Shown here piece after piece: positions 29,280 through 38,227 of a DNA stretch of 64,000 nucleotides; position 1 is the first letter of the stretch, and each line of letters starts with the position of its first letter. The DNA lies in assembly GCF_902170785.1 (NCBI RefSeq), contig NZ_CABHYG010000017.1:62001-126000 (forward strand), written 5' to 3'. The notes under the pieces were generated by a model, which saw nothing but the letters and a program-made list of their open reading frames with translations, was not told the origin of the DNA and searched no databases. Position numbers and translations under genes: made by a program. The DNA is from Yersinia proxima. Its GTDB lineage: Bacteria > Pseudomonadota > Gammaproteobacteria > Enterobacterales > Enterobacteriaceae.

Positions 29280-30227
29280 TTAGTCATGCCATGATTTGAA
29301 CGTGTACCGTTTTTTCGCATCTTGTTCTGACATTCCTATGTAAGTTGAAAACTTTGAAAAATCTGGTTTGATTATAGGCTCCAAGCATTTCAAATATGAT
29401 TCCTGCTTATTCCCATAGGTTGGAATTCCTCCCCACTCTCTGATCCTGCTTAACTCAATATTACTCGTAGCAATGGCGGGAAACTCTAACAGGAAGTGAT
29501 GAAACTCAACTATCAGATTGTCTATAAGTGCGATAGAAGATTCTGTTATGTGCACATATTCGCTACAAAGTTTGCGGCCAAGAATAATCTGGAACTTTTC
29601 AGGCGTTAATTTATTATCATCAAGAGGAATCTTTTCTTTAACTTGTTCACTCAATTCATTTCTGAACCGAAGCATGCCCATTGCCTCGTTATAGTTACCG
29701 AACATAGTGCTAACTCTAACGCTGTTTCTCCATGTTTTCCTCAGCTCTTCGGGGGATGGAGTTTTGACCTTCATCTTCAAGATGTGATGCTTGATTTTCC
29801 ATGTGATAGACTCAAAGCATGTTTTGTTTGCTGTAGGTATGGATCGTATAAAATATAGACCGTTAGTGCCGAATGTTACATCCTCAAACTTGGTAACTAT
29901 CGTAGCGAAAGCTATAGCTCTTGCTAGCGGTTCATCGCTATCAATGTCAATATAGTTGTTCTTGATAGAAACCAAGCGATTGATACAGTCTTGTGCAAGA
30001 GCTACGGCCTGTATGGATGTAAAAAGATTATCTCTGGCGATTCTTTGCAGCCCCTGTATTTTGTTGATATATACGGCAGATAAGCCCCCAAAAAAGGCTG
30101 AACCGAACGCTAACGCTACAGGAAAAAGATAATCTTTCGCATAGTCGGTTGTAGGCCGAAGTGACTCGATAGCTTCAACTATCGCATCAGTATTTTGGTT
30201 CATCATGAGGAAGTCTGTAATGGTCAT
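29280..30227 (-). CDS. cargo protein with one N-terminal transmembrane segment, unknown
   Basis: 315 residues. One hydrophobic span at about residues 31-53 (LFPVALAFGSAFFGGLSAVYI), the rest soluble and helical. No recognised domain. It is the second gene of a leftward pair, 34 bp after the DUF2971 gene, and sits in the P2 tin/orf91 position between A and Q. AT-richer than the phage genes. A membrane effector or anchor for its partner is possible but not shown by the sequence. Confidence 0.7.
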   Translation of the reverse strand: MTITDFLMMNQNTDAIVEAIESLRPTTDYAKDYLFPVALAFGSAFFGGLSAVYINKIQGLQRIARDNLFTSIQAVALAQDCINRLVSIKNNYIDIDSDEPLARAIAFATIVTKFEDVTFGTNGLYFIRSIPTANKTCFESITWKIKHHILKMKVKTPSPEELRKTWRNSVRVSTMFGNYNEAMGMLRFRNELSEQVKEKIPLDDNKLTPEKFQIILGRKLCSEYVHITESSIALIDNLIVEFHHFLLEFPAIATSNIELSRIREWGGIPTYGNKQESYLKCLEPIIKPDFSKFSTYIGMSEQDAKKRYTFKSWHD

Positions 30228-30261
30228 AGTCGATCCGTAGCTAAGTAAATTAAAAACGTAT

Positions 30262-31128
30262 CTAAGAAGTTTGGTAATCTAATCCTATCGTATAACTATC
30301 ATTTGATAGCTTTGTCCTGCAAATTTTCTTTATTCCCAATTCTTTTGCAATTGATAATAAAAACTTAACTTGATAATTAGGCATTTTTTCACCAATGCAA
30401 AGTAATTCAATATGCTCAGGACTGTACTTGAAAAGCCTGTTCCCCTCCATTGAGATATATCTAACTTCTTGCTCATACTCCCAGTCTTTATTTTTAGATG
30501 AAGTTAACTTACCAATATGTTTAAACACCTTAAGTTGGTTTTTTTCGACATAAAGCTGGTTAGATAACTCAACTAAATTAACAACAGGATAATCATTTAT
30601 ATAATCTATTTTATATGGCCCAGAAATTATTTCTTTTTTTAGCTCGCTATTTACATCACAGAATATGTCATCTCTAAATTTCAATGCAAACCCACGAAGG
30701 CCGTTACCGTAATGTCCCCACATAAGTCTACTTGTTAAAGGGCTTAGCGAATCGTCAGATGGATTTCCATCAGAAACAAAGCAGCAAGCTCCGCCATTTG
30801 TGTAGCTCTCAACAACAGTATTAAAGGCATGCCTAGCTATTCTAAGAATTTCATTCTTAAGTGTTTCACCTTTATTCAGTATCATTATTTTTGCGAGTGC
30901 ATCTAATGTTTCATTAGAGTTTTTTAAATTCAGAAACCTATTCAACTCTCCTGATGAATTCATAGCTTTAATCAATTTAACCATATTAGAATCTGTCAAT
31001 TCTCCATCTATTATTTTAACCTGACCCTCAAACGGATCATTGAAATCGCAGACCTTTGAAAACCAGAGAGAAGAATTATATAAGGAGGATAGAGAATTAT
31101 CATTTAAAGTGAAAAATTTATATAGCAT
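30262..31128 (-). CDS. DUF2971-domain cargo protein
   Basis: 288 residues. DUF2971 signature segments: LYKFFTLNDNSL at the start, DFNDPFEGQ (28-36), RLMWGHYGNGLRGFALKF (134-151) and KDWEYEQEVRYI (214-225). The biochemical function of the family is unknown to me; members recur in defence islands and on phages. First gene of the leftward pair, in AT-rich DNA, bracketed by the 17-bp repeat. No strong ribosome site before the ATG. Confidence 0.8.
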   Translation of the reverse strand: MLYKFFTLNDNSLSSLYNSSLWFSKVCDFNDPFEGQVKIIDGELTDSNMVKLIKAMNSSGELNRFLNLKNSNETLDALAKIMILNKGETLKNEILRIARHAFNTVVESYTNGGACCFVSDGNPSDDSLSPLTSRLMWGHYGNGLRGFALKFRDDIFCDVNSELKKEIISGPYKIDYINDYPVVNLVELSNQLYVEKNQLKVFKHIGKLTSSKNKDWEYEQEVRYISMEGNRLFKYSPEHIELLCIGEKMPNYQVKFLLSIAKELGIKKICRTKLSNDSYTIGLDYQTS

Positions 31129-31279
31129 TCTGCCGTCTTAGCCTTTAAGTATTCAATTTTTATGTACATGCTACACAAGGATGAAGATAAATCACACAAT
31201 AACAATGTGTTTTTGAGGCTAAAGAGGTTTGAGCTGCTTCTTTTAAGCGTTGTAGCTCATGAGTATATAGACGCAAAAC

Positions 31280-31296
31280 TATAAGAAACTGATGTT
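31280..31296 (+). repeat. 17-bp direct repeat, right copy
   Basis: TATAAGAAACTGATGTT followed by AAAAAACCTATAG: in the frame of the gene at 28808 this reads YKKLML-KNL-stop. It looks like the original 3' end of that gene, separated from it by 2.1 kb of cargo. Confidence 0.8.
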
Positions 31297-31428
31297 AAAA
31301 AACCTATAGCGGGTGCTGATAGTGTACCACGGCAATATTGGATAAGATATTAAAATGAATAGATATGCGTCAATTTGAATAGAATAAAAATCACATCTAA
31401 TTTACGCCCCAAATTACCCCACACAAAA

Positions 31429-31461
31429 GCGCCTCTACACTACACAGAGAGGCGCGTTTTT
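31429..31461 (+). terminator. rho-independent terminator of the early operon
   Basis: Perfect 8-bp stem GCGCCTCT / AGAGGCGC followed by GTTTTTATTT. Downstream of the right copy of the 17-bp repeat; before the cargo came in it would have ended the A operon. Confidence 0.75.
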
Positions 31462-31576
31462 ATTTCACCTCTCATAGCGAATCGTTTCGAGCCAAAAGGC
31501 AGGGTGCCGCACATGCATTCAGGGGGTGATTTCGGGCATATATGAAAAGGATTGAAGCACCGCTCACACCTCTTTC

Positions 31577-31601
31577 CGCGCGCCCCCCCGCCCGCGCTTT
31601 G
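31577..31601. other. candidate cos core
   Basis: A very GC-rich inverted repeat (GCGCG ... CGCGC around a C7 run) in AT-rich surroundings. Position fits P2 cos, and the minus strand has a GGCGGGG-rich stretch plus GGAAAG as in P2 cohesive ends, but in the opposite orientation. Tentative. Confidence 0.3.
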
Positions 31602-31807
31602 TGTGACTAAATATTCAGTTTTTATGCAGTTAGAAAGAGGCTAAAAACCCAGTATTGGCGCGGCTTAGATAATAATTAAGGGGTGAATAGAATCATACGG
31701 ATTGTTGCGGTATGAACTTGCAGGGTTGTGGTAGTCAGCTTACTAAACATTTTGAGCAATTATAACTAATTTTCGCGGTGGCCGTTGCGGCTTGCTCTTT
31801 TAAAATC

Positions 31808-31853
31808 GTGACATGGCACAAAAACAAAATCAAGAGCCTTGTGACATGTCACA
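31808..31853. promoter_or_regulatory. tandem palindromes upstream of the 31972 gene
   Basis: GTGACATGGCACA (31808-31820) and perfect palindrome TGTGACATGTCACA (31840-31853), 33 bp apart, with a further half TGTGACA at 31873. The arms resemble Ogr-box halves (TTGTGCCA / TGGCACAA) but without the 4-bp centre. Candidate operator for a regulator. Confidence 0.45.
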
Positions 31854-31971
31854 GTCATTAATAATTCTAAAGTGTGACAACGATCTTTAACTGATAGATC
31901 CATCTCTATAAACAGAGGTATGCGTAAAATTAAAAGTATAAAATATTTACAACTAACAACATTTACAAGTG

Positions 31972-32694
31972 ATGAAAAAGATTATGACTCTCGTGATAGC
32001 GATTATAACTGTGCTTTTGGGAACAATTTTACCTTTCTTCGTTTACCGACATTCTGTATGGAGAGATAAATATAAATTAGATATTGAATTAATAGCAGAG
32101 CATGAAAAAAATCCATGCAACAAATATCTTGTTGAGAAATTATTTTTCTGGCTAACAAAATGTCCGAATGTCACATTAGATGAAATTAACGCGTTATTAA
32201 ACTCAAAGCACCCGTCGAGGTCAGTAATGTCGTTTGAAAGCGCCAGACGTTTTTTAGTTACTTGTCATGTAATTAATGAAAGTTTAGCTATCTATGCTGA
32301 TGGGTATAAATCTAAAAAAGATAGGGGTAGAAAGAGAATGATGTATACATTTTTGTATATCATCTGTTGTGCCGTGCCTGTAATTGCATATACATTAATA
32401 AGCAAAAGCCCAATAGTGACAAGCAGTAATTTTTCACATTCAAACCTAACCCTAATTAAAGAGATTGGAAGCATTGTAATAAGTTTGTTAATTTCATTGC
32501 TTTTTATTGCGATGGCATTTCGCGGTTTATCAATCAGTGACAGCATTAATAGGACTGAAAAATTTATTGAGTACTTTAATAATCAACCCAATGAAATTAA
32601 CAATCCTAGTGCTAACGAACCATCTATTAGCTCAGTGCCGAGTGACGAAGCTCATACTGATCAGTTATTGCCCGCAGAAACTAACAACTCATAG
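31972..32694 (+). CDS. membrane cargo protein between cos region and Q, unknown
   Basis: 240 residues: one N-terminal span (about residues 4-25), a soluble middle of about 95 residues, then two spans (about 123-146 and 165-188) and a Ser/Asn/Glu-rich tail. AT-rich. Runs convergent to Q and overlaps its 3' end by 34 bp. In the place of P2 old/tin; exclusion or defence is inferred from place only. Start is either GTG 31969 or ATG 31972; neither has a good ribosome site. Confidence 0.65.
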   Translation: MKKIMTLVIAIITVLLGTILPFFVYRHSVWRDKYKLDIELIAEHEKNPCNKYLVEKLFFWLTKCPNVTLDEINALLNSKHPSRSVMSFESARRFLVTCHVINESLAIYADGYKSKKDRGRKRMMYTFLYIICCAVPVIAYTLISKSPIVTSSNFSHSNLTLIKEIGSIVISLLISLLFIAMAFRGLSISDSINRTEKFIEYFNNQPNEINNPSANEPSISSVPSDEAHTDQLLPAETNNS

Positions 32695-33707
32695 GGCTTG
32701 AATCTGATAACTTCCTCACCAACCCAGTCATTAATTTCCATCAGCCGTTCTTGCAGGGGGGCCAGTTCGTTAATGGCAAATACACGCGCGGCTTTCTCTA
32801 CATCGCCAAAACCGCCGGTGTTGTTGGGTAAAATACCCATCAATTGCGGCGGTACTCGCTGCATGGCGAGCTGGTCGTCGCGGGTGACGTTCTTAATACT
32901 GGCGAACTCATCTTTCGCCGCCACTTCTGCCAGTGGGATCACCTGTATGCCGTCTTTTTTACCGGCGGGGGCGTACATAAACAGATTGCGGAAATTGCCT
33001 GGCCCTTTGGACTCTTTCAGTGCTTTGCGTAAGGCGTCAATATCTTCCTGTTTATGGGCGGCATCGTTCATATACAGAATAAATCCGGCGTGACTGCCAT
33101 TCAGGTAATATTTGCGGCGAAATAGTGTGGCGGCCTCATTGAGCCAGGTCGAGTTTAGCGAGGCGAGATATTCAGGAACGCCATACATTTCCTGATTAAT
33201 ATCTGGGTCTAGCAGGTGAAAAACGCTGTTGGCTTCAAAGGGGTGTGGATTGGCATAGGATGAGACATACCAATAGGTGTCTGCCTCCACGCCTCGGCGG
33301 GTGTATTTTGCCGGGCTGGGAACCAGTTTCATGATGCCGCCCAACCGGTTATAGCGGGCCTCTAAAAACGAGTTAGCGAATACCAAAAAATCCAGCGCAT
33401 AGCGGCTAAAATCCTGCTTTGATAGCAGGCGGTGCGGCTCAAACAGGCTAACCAGTACATTACGTTTCATATAGATAGGCGAGCTGTGATGCACCGCCGC
33501 GCGAAAGGATTTAGCCAGGCCATTGAACGATACCGGCGGCTCATACCAGCGATCCATTACTGCACATTCGAGATAATCCAGAATATCGCGCTGATCCATC
33601 ATCGGGATCGGGTCGTCAAACGTAAACGCCTCGGCTTGTGGGGTGCTATTGCTCGCCATAGCTGTTGTCACCTTGGCCGAGCGGCTTTTCCTGTTGCGTT
33701 TACTCAT
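32661..33707 (-). CDS. Q: GpQ, portal protein
   Basis: 348 residues, P2 Q family (PBSX-type portal): MDQRDILDYLECAVMDRWYEPP near the start and the NTGGFGDVEKAARVFAINEL segment late. Forms the dodecameric portal through which DNA is packed. ATG overlaps the P stop by 1 nt. Confidence 0.96.
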   Translation of the reverse strand: MSKRNRKSRSAKVTTAMASNSTPQAEAFTFDDPIPMMDQRDILDYLECAVMDRWYEPPVSFNGLAKSFRAAVHHSSPIYMKRNVLVSLFEPHRLLSKQDFSRYALDFLVFANSFLEARYNRLGGIMKLVPSPAKYTRRGVEADTYWYVSSYANPHPFEANSVFHLLDPDINQEMYGVPEYLASLNSTWLNEAATLFRRKYYLNGSHAGFILYMNDAAHKQEDIDALRKALKESKGPGNFRNLFMYAPAGKKDGIQVIPLAEVAAKDEFASIKNVTRDDQLAMQRVPPQLMGILPNNTGGFGDVEKAARVFAINELAPLQERLMEINDWVGEEVIRFKPYELLVSAGNN

Positions 33708-35470
33708 TAATATATCTCCATCACACTGGTGTTATTGCTGTTAATGCCCTCAAGAGGCTCATGGAATAGGGCGTGCATAATGGCCCAGGCCACATCACCG
33801 TGGCTGACGTCTTTGGAGCGGTCAGTCACAAAGGTGGCGTTGCGCCCGGTGGCGGTCATGGTTTTGCGGATCGACATAAACGCGGTGGCGATATCAATGC
33901 AGCCCGCGTCAAACTCCAGGCGGCCGCCCTGAATAATATTTTTGGCCTTATAAATCAGGTCAGCTTTCATTTCTAAGCTGTAGTGAATGGCGTTCACCGC
34001 CGGGAAGAATTGCCGCACTAATTGCGTCACGGAACGGCCCAGACCGGTATCATCAATGCCGATATAGGTGACGTTATAGCGCTCGGTGATCTTTTTGATA
34101 TTGTTGGCCTGGTCGGCAAAATCCATGCCCTTCCACTGGTGGCGCTCCAATACCCTGAATTTACCGCCCGCCACTACCGGCGGCGCAATCACCGCACAAC
34201 CGGCGCTATCGCCGGTGCTGGCCGGGTCGTAGCCAATCCATACCGGCCGATCACCAAACGGGCGCAGCGCCAGCAGTTTGACGTCTGACCATTTTTCCCA
34301 GCTATCGACCATACAACGCTGCATTTCGGCCAGTTTGAATGTGGAGGCGTTATCATCAATAAAGCCGCACATAAACAGGTTTTCAAAATCTTCCTCACTG
34401 TTTTCATTGCGTAATTCATCAATATCAAACAGGTCGCAGCCGCCATTTAGTGCATCCTCAATGGTGACAATCTGGCGGTACTGCTTATCCTCACACAACC
34501 GGCCAGCCGCCAGCCGTGGATAACTGACATCGATTTCAATGCGTTTATCTTTGGCTTTGCCTTTGTTAAACAGCGTGCCAGCCCAGAACGGGTAAGCCTC
34601 ATGCGAGGTGCTGGAGGGAGTAGAAAAATAGGTAGAACGGTATCTTTTCTGCGAGGCCATGCCGGATGCGGCGCGGCGTAACTTCTGAAAGCCGGGGATC
34701 CAAAAATATTCATCCAGATAGAGATTACCGGGGCGGCCCTGTGCGGTGCTGGCGTTGGTACCGAGAAAGTGCATTTCCGCGCCATTAGGTAAAATAATTA
34801 CCTCGCCGCGCAAATCAACATCCACCTGACGAGCTGCTGCCACAATATAGTTTTTAAACTGGTGCGCCTGTGCTTTGGAGGCAGAAACAAACATCTGGTT
34901 GCGGCCAGTGTCGAGCGCATCAAGCAGCGCTTCCCATGAGAAAAAGTAGGTTGCCCCGACCTGGCGCGATTTTAACAAGTTACGAATACGGAAATCAGGC
35001 GATAAACCGGCTTCATACCAGTTACGTTGATAGTCGAACATGGATTCATTGAAAATATCTTTCAGTTTGGCAACCTGCGCCTCACTGAATACATTTTTCT
35101 GCGCGGCCTTGCGTGTGCCACTGTTGCGCTTCTCAATATTGGGATTGAGATCGGCCTCATTACCGCCATCATTGTATTTACCAATGCGGGCGTGGCGTTC
35201 AGCTTGTCGGCCCAGCAAATCAATCTCTTTGTAGTCTTTGGCCTCCTTGACAGGCTTCATGATCAGGCGGCAATATTCCGCTGCCGTGGTCAGTTGCATC
35301 TGATCCAATGGCCCGTAAGCGTCCCACTTGTCGCGGCGTTTCCAACTGTGTACCGTGACCGCTTTCTCGCCGATCATTTCCGCAATTCGGGCGATACGCA
35401 GCCCTTGCCAATACAGATACATGGCTTGACGGCGGGGATCTAAATCGGCATTGATAGAAACGCTTTCCAT
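33707..35470 (-). CDS. P: GpP, terminase large subunit (ATPase)
   Basis: 587 residues, P2 P length. N-terminal HTH-like region (GLRIARIAEMIGEKAVTVHSWK), ATPase with a Walker A-like SRQVGAT, and nuclease-like acidic motif GYDPASTGDSAG. Drives DNA translocation with GpM. First gene of the leftward P-Q operon, driven from the shared Ogr box at 35544. Confidence 0.96.
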   Translation of the reverse strand: MESVSINADLDPRRQAMYLYWQGLRIARIAEMIGEKAVTVHSWKRRDKWDAYGPLDQMQLTTAAEYCRLIMKPVKEAKDYKEIDLLGRQAERHARIGKYNDGGNEADLNPNIEKRNSGTRKAAQKNVFSEAQVAKLKDIFNESMFDYQRNWYEAGLSPDFRIRNLLKSRQVGATYFFSWEALLDALDTGRNQMFVSASKAQAHQFKNYIVAAARQVDVDLRGEVIILPNGAEMHFLGTNASTAQGRPGNLYLDEYFWIPGFQKLRRAASGMASQKRYRSTYFSTPSSTSHEAYPFWAGTLFNKGKAKDKRIEIDVSYPRLAAGRLCEDKQYRQIVTIEDALNGGCDLFDIDELRNENSEEDFENLFMCGFIDDNASTFKLAEMQRCMVDSWEKWSDVKLLALRPFGDRPVWIGYDPASTGDSAGCAVIAPPVVAGGKFRVLERHQWKGMDFADQANNIKKITERYNVTYIGIDDTGLGRSVTQLVRQFFPAVNAIHYSLEMKADLIYKAKNIIQGGRLEFDAGCIDIATAFMSIRKTMTATGRNATFVTDRSKDVSHGDVAWAIMHALFHEPLEGINSNNTSVMEIY

Positions 35471-35543
35471 GTGAAATAGCCTGCTTTATTACTTAATTGC
35501 AGCAAGGCTACCTATCCGCACCTCCTCCATCCCGCATTACACC

Positions 35544-35563
35544 TTGTGCCAGCCATGGCACAA
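35544..35563. promoter_or_regulatory. Ogr box of divergent late promoters PP and PO
   Basis: Perfect palindrome TTGTGCCA-GCCA-TGGCACAA, satisfying the P2 Ogr rule TGT-N12-ACA. It is centred 84 bp from the P start and 87 bp from the O start, so both promoters can place it near -55. Confidence 0.8.
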
Positions 35564-35640
35564 CAGCGCCTGATTGTTCCGCTGGTCACTGGTCGCCAAC
35601 ATAGGTCACTACTGTATCGAATCAGACCGGAGCATCACGC

Positions 35641-36456
35641 ATGACCGCAAAAGCAAAAAAATTCCGCATTGGCGTGGAGGGGGCCACTACTGATGGCCGC
35701 ACTATCACCCGCGAATGGCTGACGCAAATGGCCGACAGCTACAACACCACGCTATACGGTGCTCGTATCAATATGGAACACATTAAAGGGTATTCACCGG
35801 ATGGTACTTTTAAACGCTATGGCGATGTGACCGGCTTGAGTGCTGAGGAAATAAAAGACGGGGCGTTGTCGGGTAAAATGGCGCTATATGCCGAAATCAG
35901 CCCGACCGCTGACCTGGTAGAAATGGTGAAAAAACGCCAAAAGGTTTACACCTCAATGGAGGTGAATACAAAATTTGCCGATACCAACAGCGCCTATCTT
36001 GTCGGCCTTGCGGTCACCGATGATCCCGCCAGTCTGGGTACTGAAATGTTGAATTTCAGCGCCAGCGCCTCCGCCAACCCACTGGCCTCTCGCAAGCTAT
36101 CCCCTGAAAACCTGTTTACTGCCGCAGAAGAAACACTAATTGAATTTGAGGCCGCACAGGAACCCAAAGTTAACTTGTTTAGCACCATCAAAACCCTGTT
36201 TAGCAAAAAAGAGGCTAGCGACGACGCACGTTTTAGCGATGTGCATCAGGCGGTTGAATTGGTTGCTCAACAGGTTGAGGGGAAATTTAGCGCTCTTACC
36301 GCACTGGAACAGAGATTTTCCGAGCTTAAAACTGCCAGTGACGCGACAAACCAAGAACTTACTGAGTTGAAAACCACGCTCAGTAAAACAGACCGCAATT
36401 TCTCCCAGCGCGAGCGCTCAACGGGCAGCGACAGTGCCATGTTGACTGACTGCTAA
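35641..36456 (+). CDS. O: GpO, capsid scaffold and maturation protease
   Basis: 271 residues (P2 O 284). N-terminal serine protease with likely triad D18, H47, S105, aligning with the D19/H48/S107 of P2; C-terminal coiled scaffold (HQAVELVAQQVEGKF onward). Assembles and then cleaves the prohead. First gene of the O-S late operon. Confidence 0.94.
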   Translation: MTAKAKKFRIGVEGATTDGRTITREWLTQMADSYNTTLYGARINMEHIKGYSPDGTFKRYGDVTGLSAEEIKDGALSGKMALYAEISPTADLVEMVKKRQKVYTSMEVNTKFADTNSAYLVGLAVTDDPASLGTEMLNFSASASANPLASRKLSPENLFTAAEETLIEFEAAQEPKVNLFSTIKTLFSKKEASDDARFSDVHQAVELVAQQVEGKFSALTALEQRFSELKTASDATNQELTELKTTLSKTDRNFSQRERSTGSDSAMLTDC

Positions 36457-36492
36457 TTCACTCCGCTTGCCATGTTAAGGATTTAATTTCAC

Positions 36493-37548
36493 ATGAAAAA
36501 AGTCACCCGACAAAAGTACAACCAATACCGCCAGCAGGTTGCCAGCCTGAACGGTTTGGAAAAAGCCGATGACATCAACACCAAGTTCACCGTTGAGCCA
36601 TCCATTGCGCAGAAACTGGAAACCAAACAACAGGAAAGCAGTGTTTTCCTGTCAAAAATCAACATTTATCCGGTGGATGAAAAAGAGGGTGAAAAGGTTG
36701 GCTTAAGTATTGATCGCCCGATTGCCAGCACCACCGACACCTCGAAGCAAGAGCGTGAAGCCTCCGATCCCAGCGGTCTGGATGGGACAAAATACAACTG
36801 TACCCAGACCAACTTTGACACCGCGCTGGCTTATATCAAATTGGATATGTGGGCTAAATTCCCTGATTTTCAAATCCGCATCCGTGATGCGATTGTGAAA
36901 CGCCAGGCACTGGATCGCATCATGATCGGTTTTAACGGTACTCACCGCGCAAAAACCTCTGACGGTAGCGTCAATAAGTTACTGCAAGATGTTAACCGTG
37001 GCTGGCTGCAAAGCATTCGTGACGATGCGCCAGGTCAGGTGATGGATAAAGTGGTTGATGAGCAAGGTGATGTTATCTCTGCAAAAATCCGCATCGGCAA
37101 AGGCGGTGACTTCCATAATCTGGATGCGCTGGTGATGGCCGCCACCGATGAGCTGATTCAACCGTGGTTCCAGGAAGATACCGAACTGGTGGTGATTGTT
37201 GGCCGTCAGTTACTGGCAGATAAATACTTCCCGATCGTTAATCAGGAACAGCCCAACAGCGAAGCGCTGGCCGCCGATTTAATTATCAGCCAAAAGCGTG
37301 TTGGTGGTTTGCCCGCAGTGCGTGCGCCCTCATTCCCGGCTAATGCCATCATGATCACTCGTTTAGATAACCTGTCTATCTACTGGCAAGACGGCACTCG
37401 CCGCCGCCACATTATCGACAATCCAAAACGGGATCGCATTGAAAACTATGAGTCAGTCAATGAAGCCTATGTAGTCGAAGATTTCGACGGCGTAGCGCTG
37501 ATTGAAAACATTGAATTCGGTGATTTCTCCGTTCCGGCTGGGGGCTAA
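36493..37548 (+). CDS. N: GpN, major capsid protein
   Basis: 351 residues (P2 N 357), HK97-type fold family; MKKVTRQKYNQY start and FDTALAYIKLDMWAKF are typical. The N-terminal about 30 residues are removed during maturation in P2. Confidence 0.96.
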   Translation: MKKVTRQKYNQYRQQVASLNGLEKADDINTKFTVEPSIAQKLETKQQESSVFLSKINIYPVDEKEGEKVGLSIDRPIASTTDTSKQEREASDPSGLDGTKYNCTQTNFDTALAYIKLDMWAKFPDFQIRIRDAIVKRQALDRIMIGFNGTHRAKTSDGSVNKLLQDVNRGWLQSIRDDAPGQVMDKVVDEQGDVISAKIRIGKGGDFHNLDALVMAATDELIQPWFQEDTELVVIVGRQLLADKYFPIVNQEQPNSEALAADLIISQKRVGGLPAVRAPSFPANAIMITRLDNLSIYWQDGTRRRHIIDNPKRDRIENYESVNEAYVVEDFDGVALIENIEFGDFSVPAGG

Positions 37549-37554
37549 TTCATT

Positions 37555-38211
37555 ATGAGTAACCCCGTTCGCCGCCATCGGCTGTTTGTGGCGGCTCAAC
37601 AATCGGATTCACTGAGTGAGGCGGCCAACCTGAGCCACGCCAGCAACTACGAGCTGTTGTTGTTCAAGCTGCAACAGGATATGGCTCAATTGGGCCGTAT
37701 TGAGTCGATCGCCCGCAAAGCCGAAGTTAAACAAGGCATGTTGCCCACTTATCAACCGTGGGTGGCGGGGGTGCTGGCGAAGGGAAGCGGCGAGCAGGAC
37801 GACATTCTGATGCGCATGTTGATTTGGCATCTGGATGTGGGCGATATCACCCGCGCTCTGGATATTGCGCAGTACGCCATTAAGCATGATTTGGTGACGC
37901 CCGATAGCTTTAAGCGCACCACCGCCTGTCTGATTGCCGAGGAAGTGGCCGCTATTGCGCAACGCACCTTGACCGACCAAAAACCGCTGGATACTCCACA
38001 GCTATTACGCGCCCAGCAAATTCTCACCGGGCAGGATATGCCGGATATGGTTTGCGCCCGGCTGCATAAGTTTGTCGGTTATGCCCTGCGTCAGGACGGC
38101 GACCACGTTCTCGCACTGGCAAACCTGAAAACGGCGCTGCAACTGGACGATAACAGCGGTGTGAAAACCGATATCAAGAATCTTGAGAAGCTGATTAAAG
38201 CGGCCTCATAA
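37555..38211 (+). CDS. M: GpM, terminase small subunit / endonuclease
   Basis: 218 residues, the P2 M family (RHRLFVAAQQ near the start and LWHLDVGDITRALDIA-like segment). It recognises and cuts cos. It starts 6 bp after N. Confidence 0.93.
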   Translation: MSNPVRRHRLFVAAQQSDSLSEAANLSHASNYELLLFKLQQDMAQLGRIESIARKAEVKQGMLPTYQPWVAGVLAKGSGEQDDILMRMLIWHLDVGDITRALDIAQYAIKHDLVTPDSFKRTTACLIAEEVAAIAQRTLTDQKPLDTPQLLRAQQILTGQDMPDMVCARLHKFVGYALRQDGDHVLALANLKTALQLDDNSGVKTDIKNLEKLIKAAS

Positions 38212-38227
38212 CCTTACGCCCCGGCGA

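Larger units (their letters stand above)
31297..31971. other. non-coding region between cargo and Q: probable packaging (cos) region
   Basis: About 670 bp without a gene. In P2 the cos site lies between the tin/old region and Q, so it is expected here. It contains a terminator (31429-31461), a GC-rich inverted repeat (31577-31601) and two tandem palindromes (31808-31853). Confidence 0.5.

Noticed and set aside
31840-31853. palindrome TGTGACATGTCACA as a CRP site
   Set aside because: CRP needs TGTGA-N6-TCACA; here the centre is only 4 bp.
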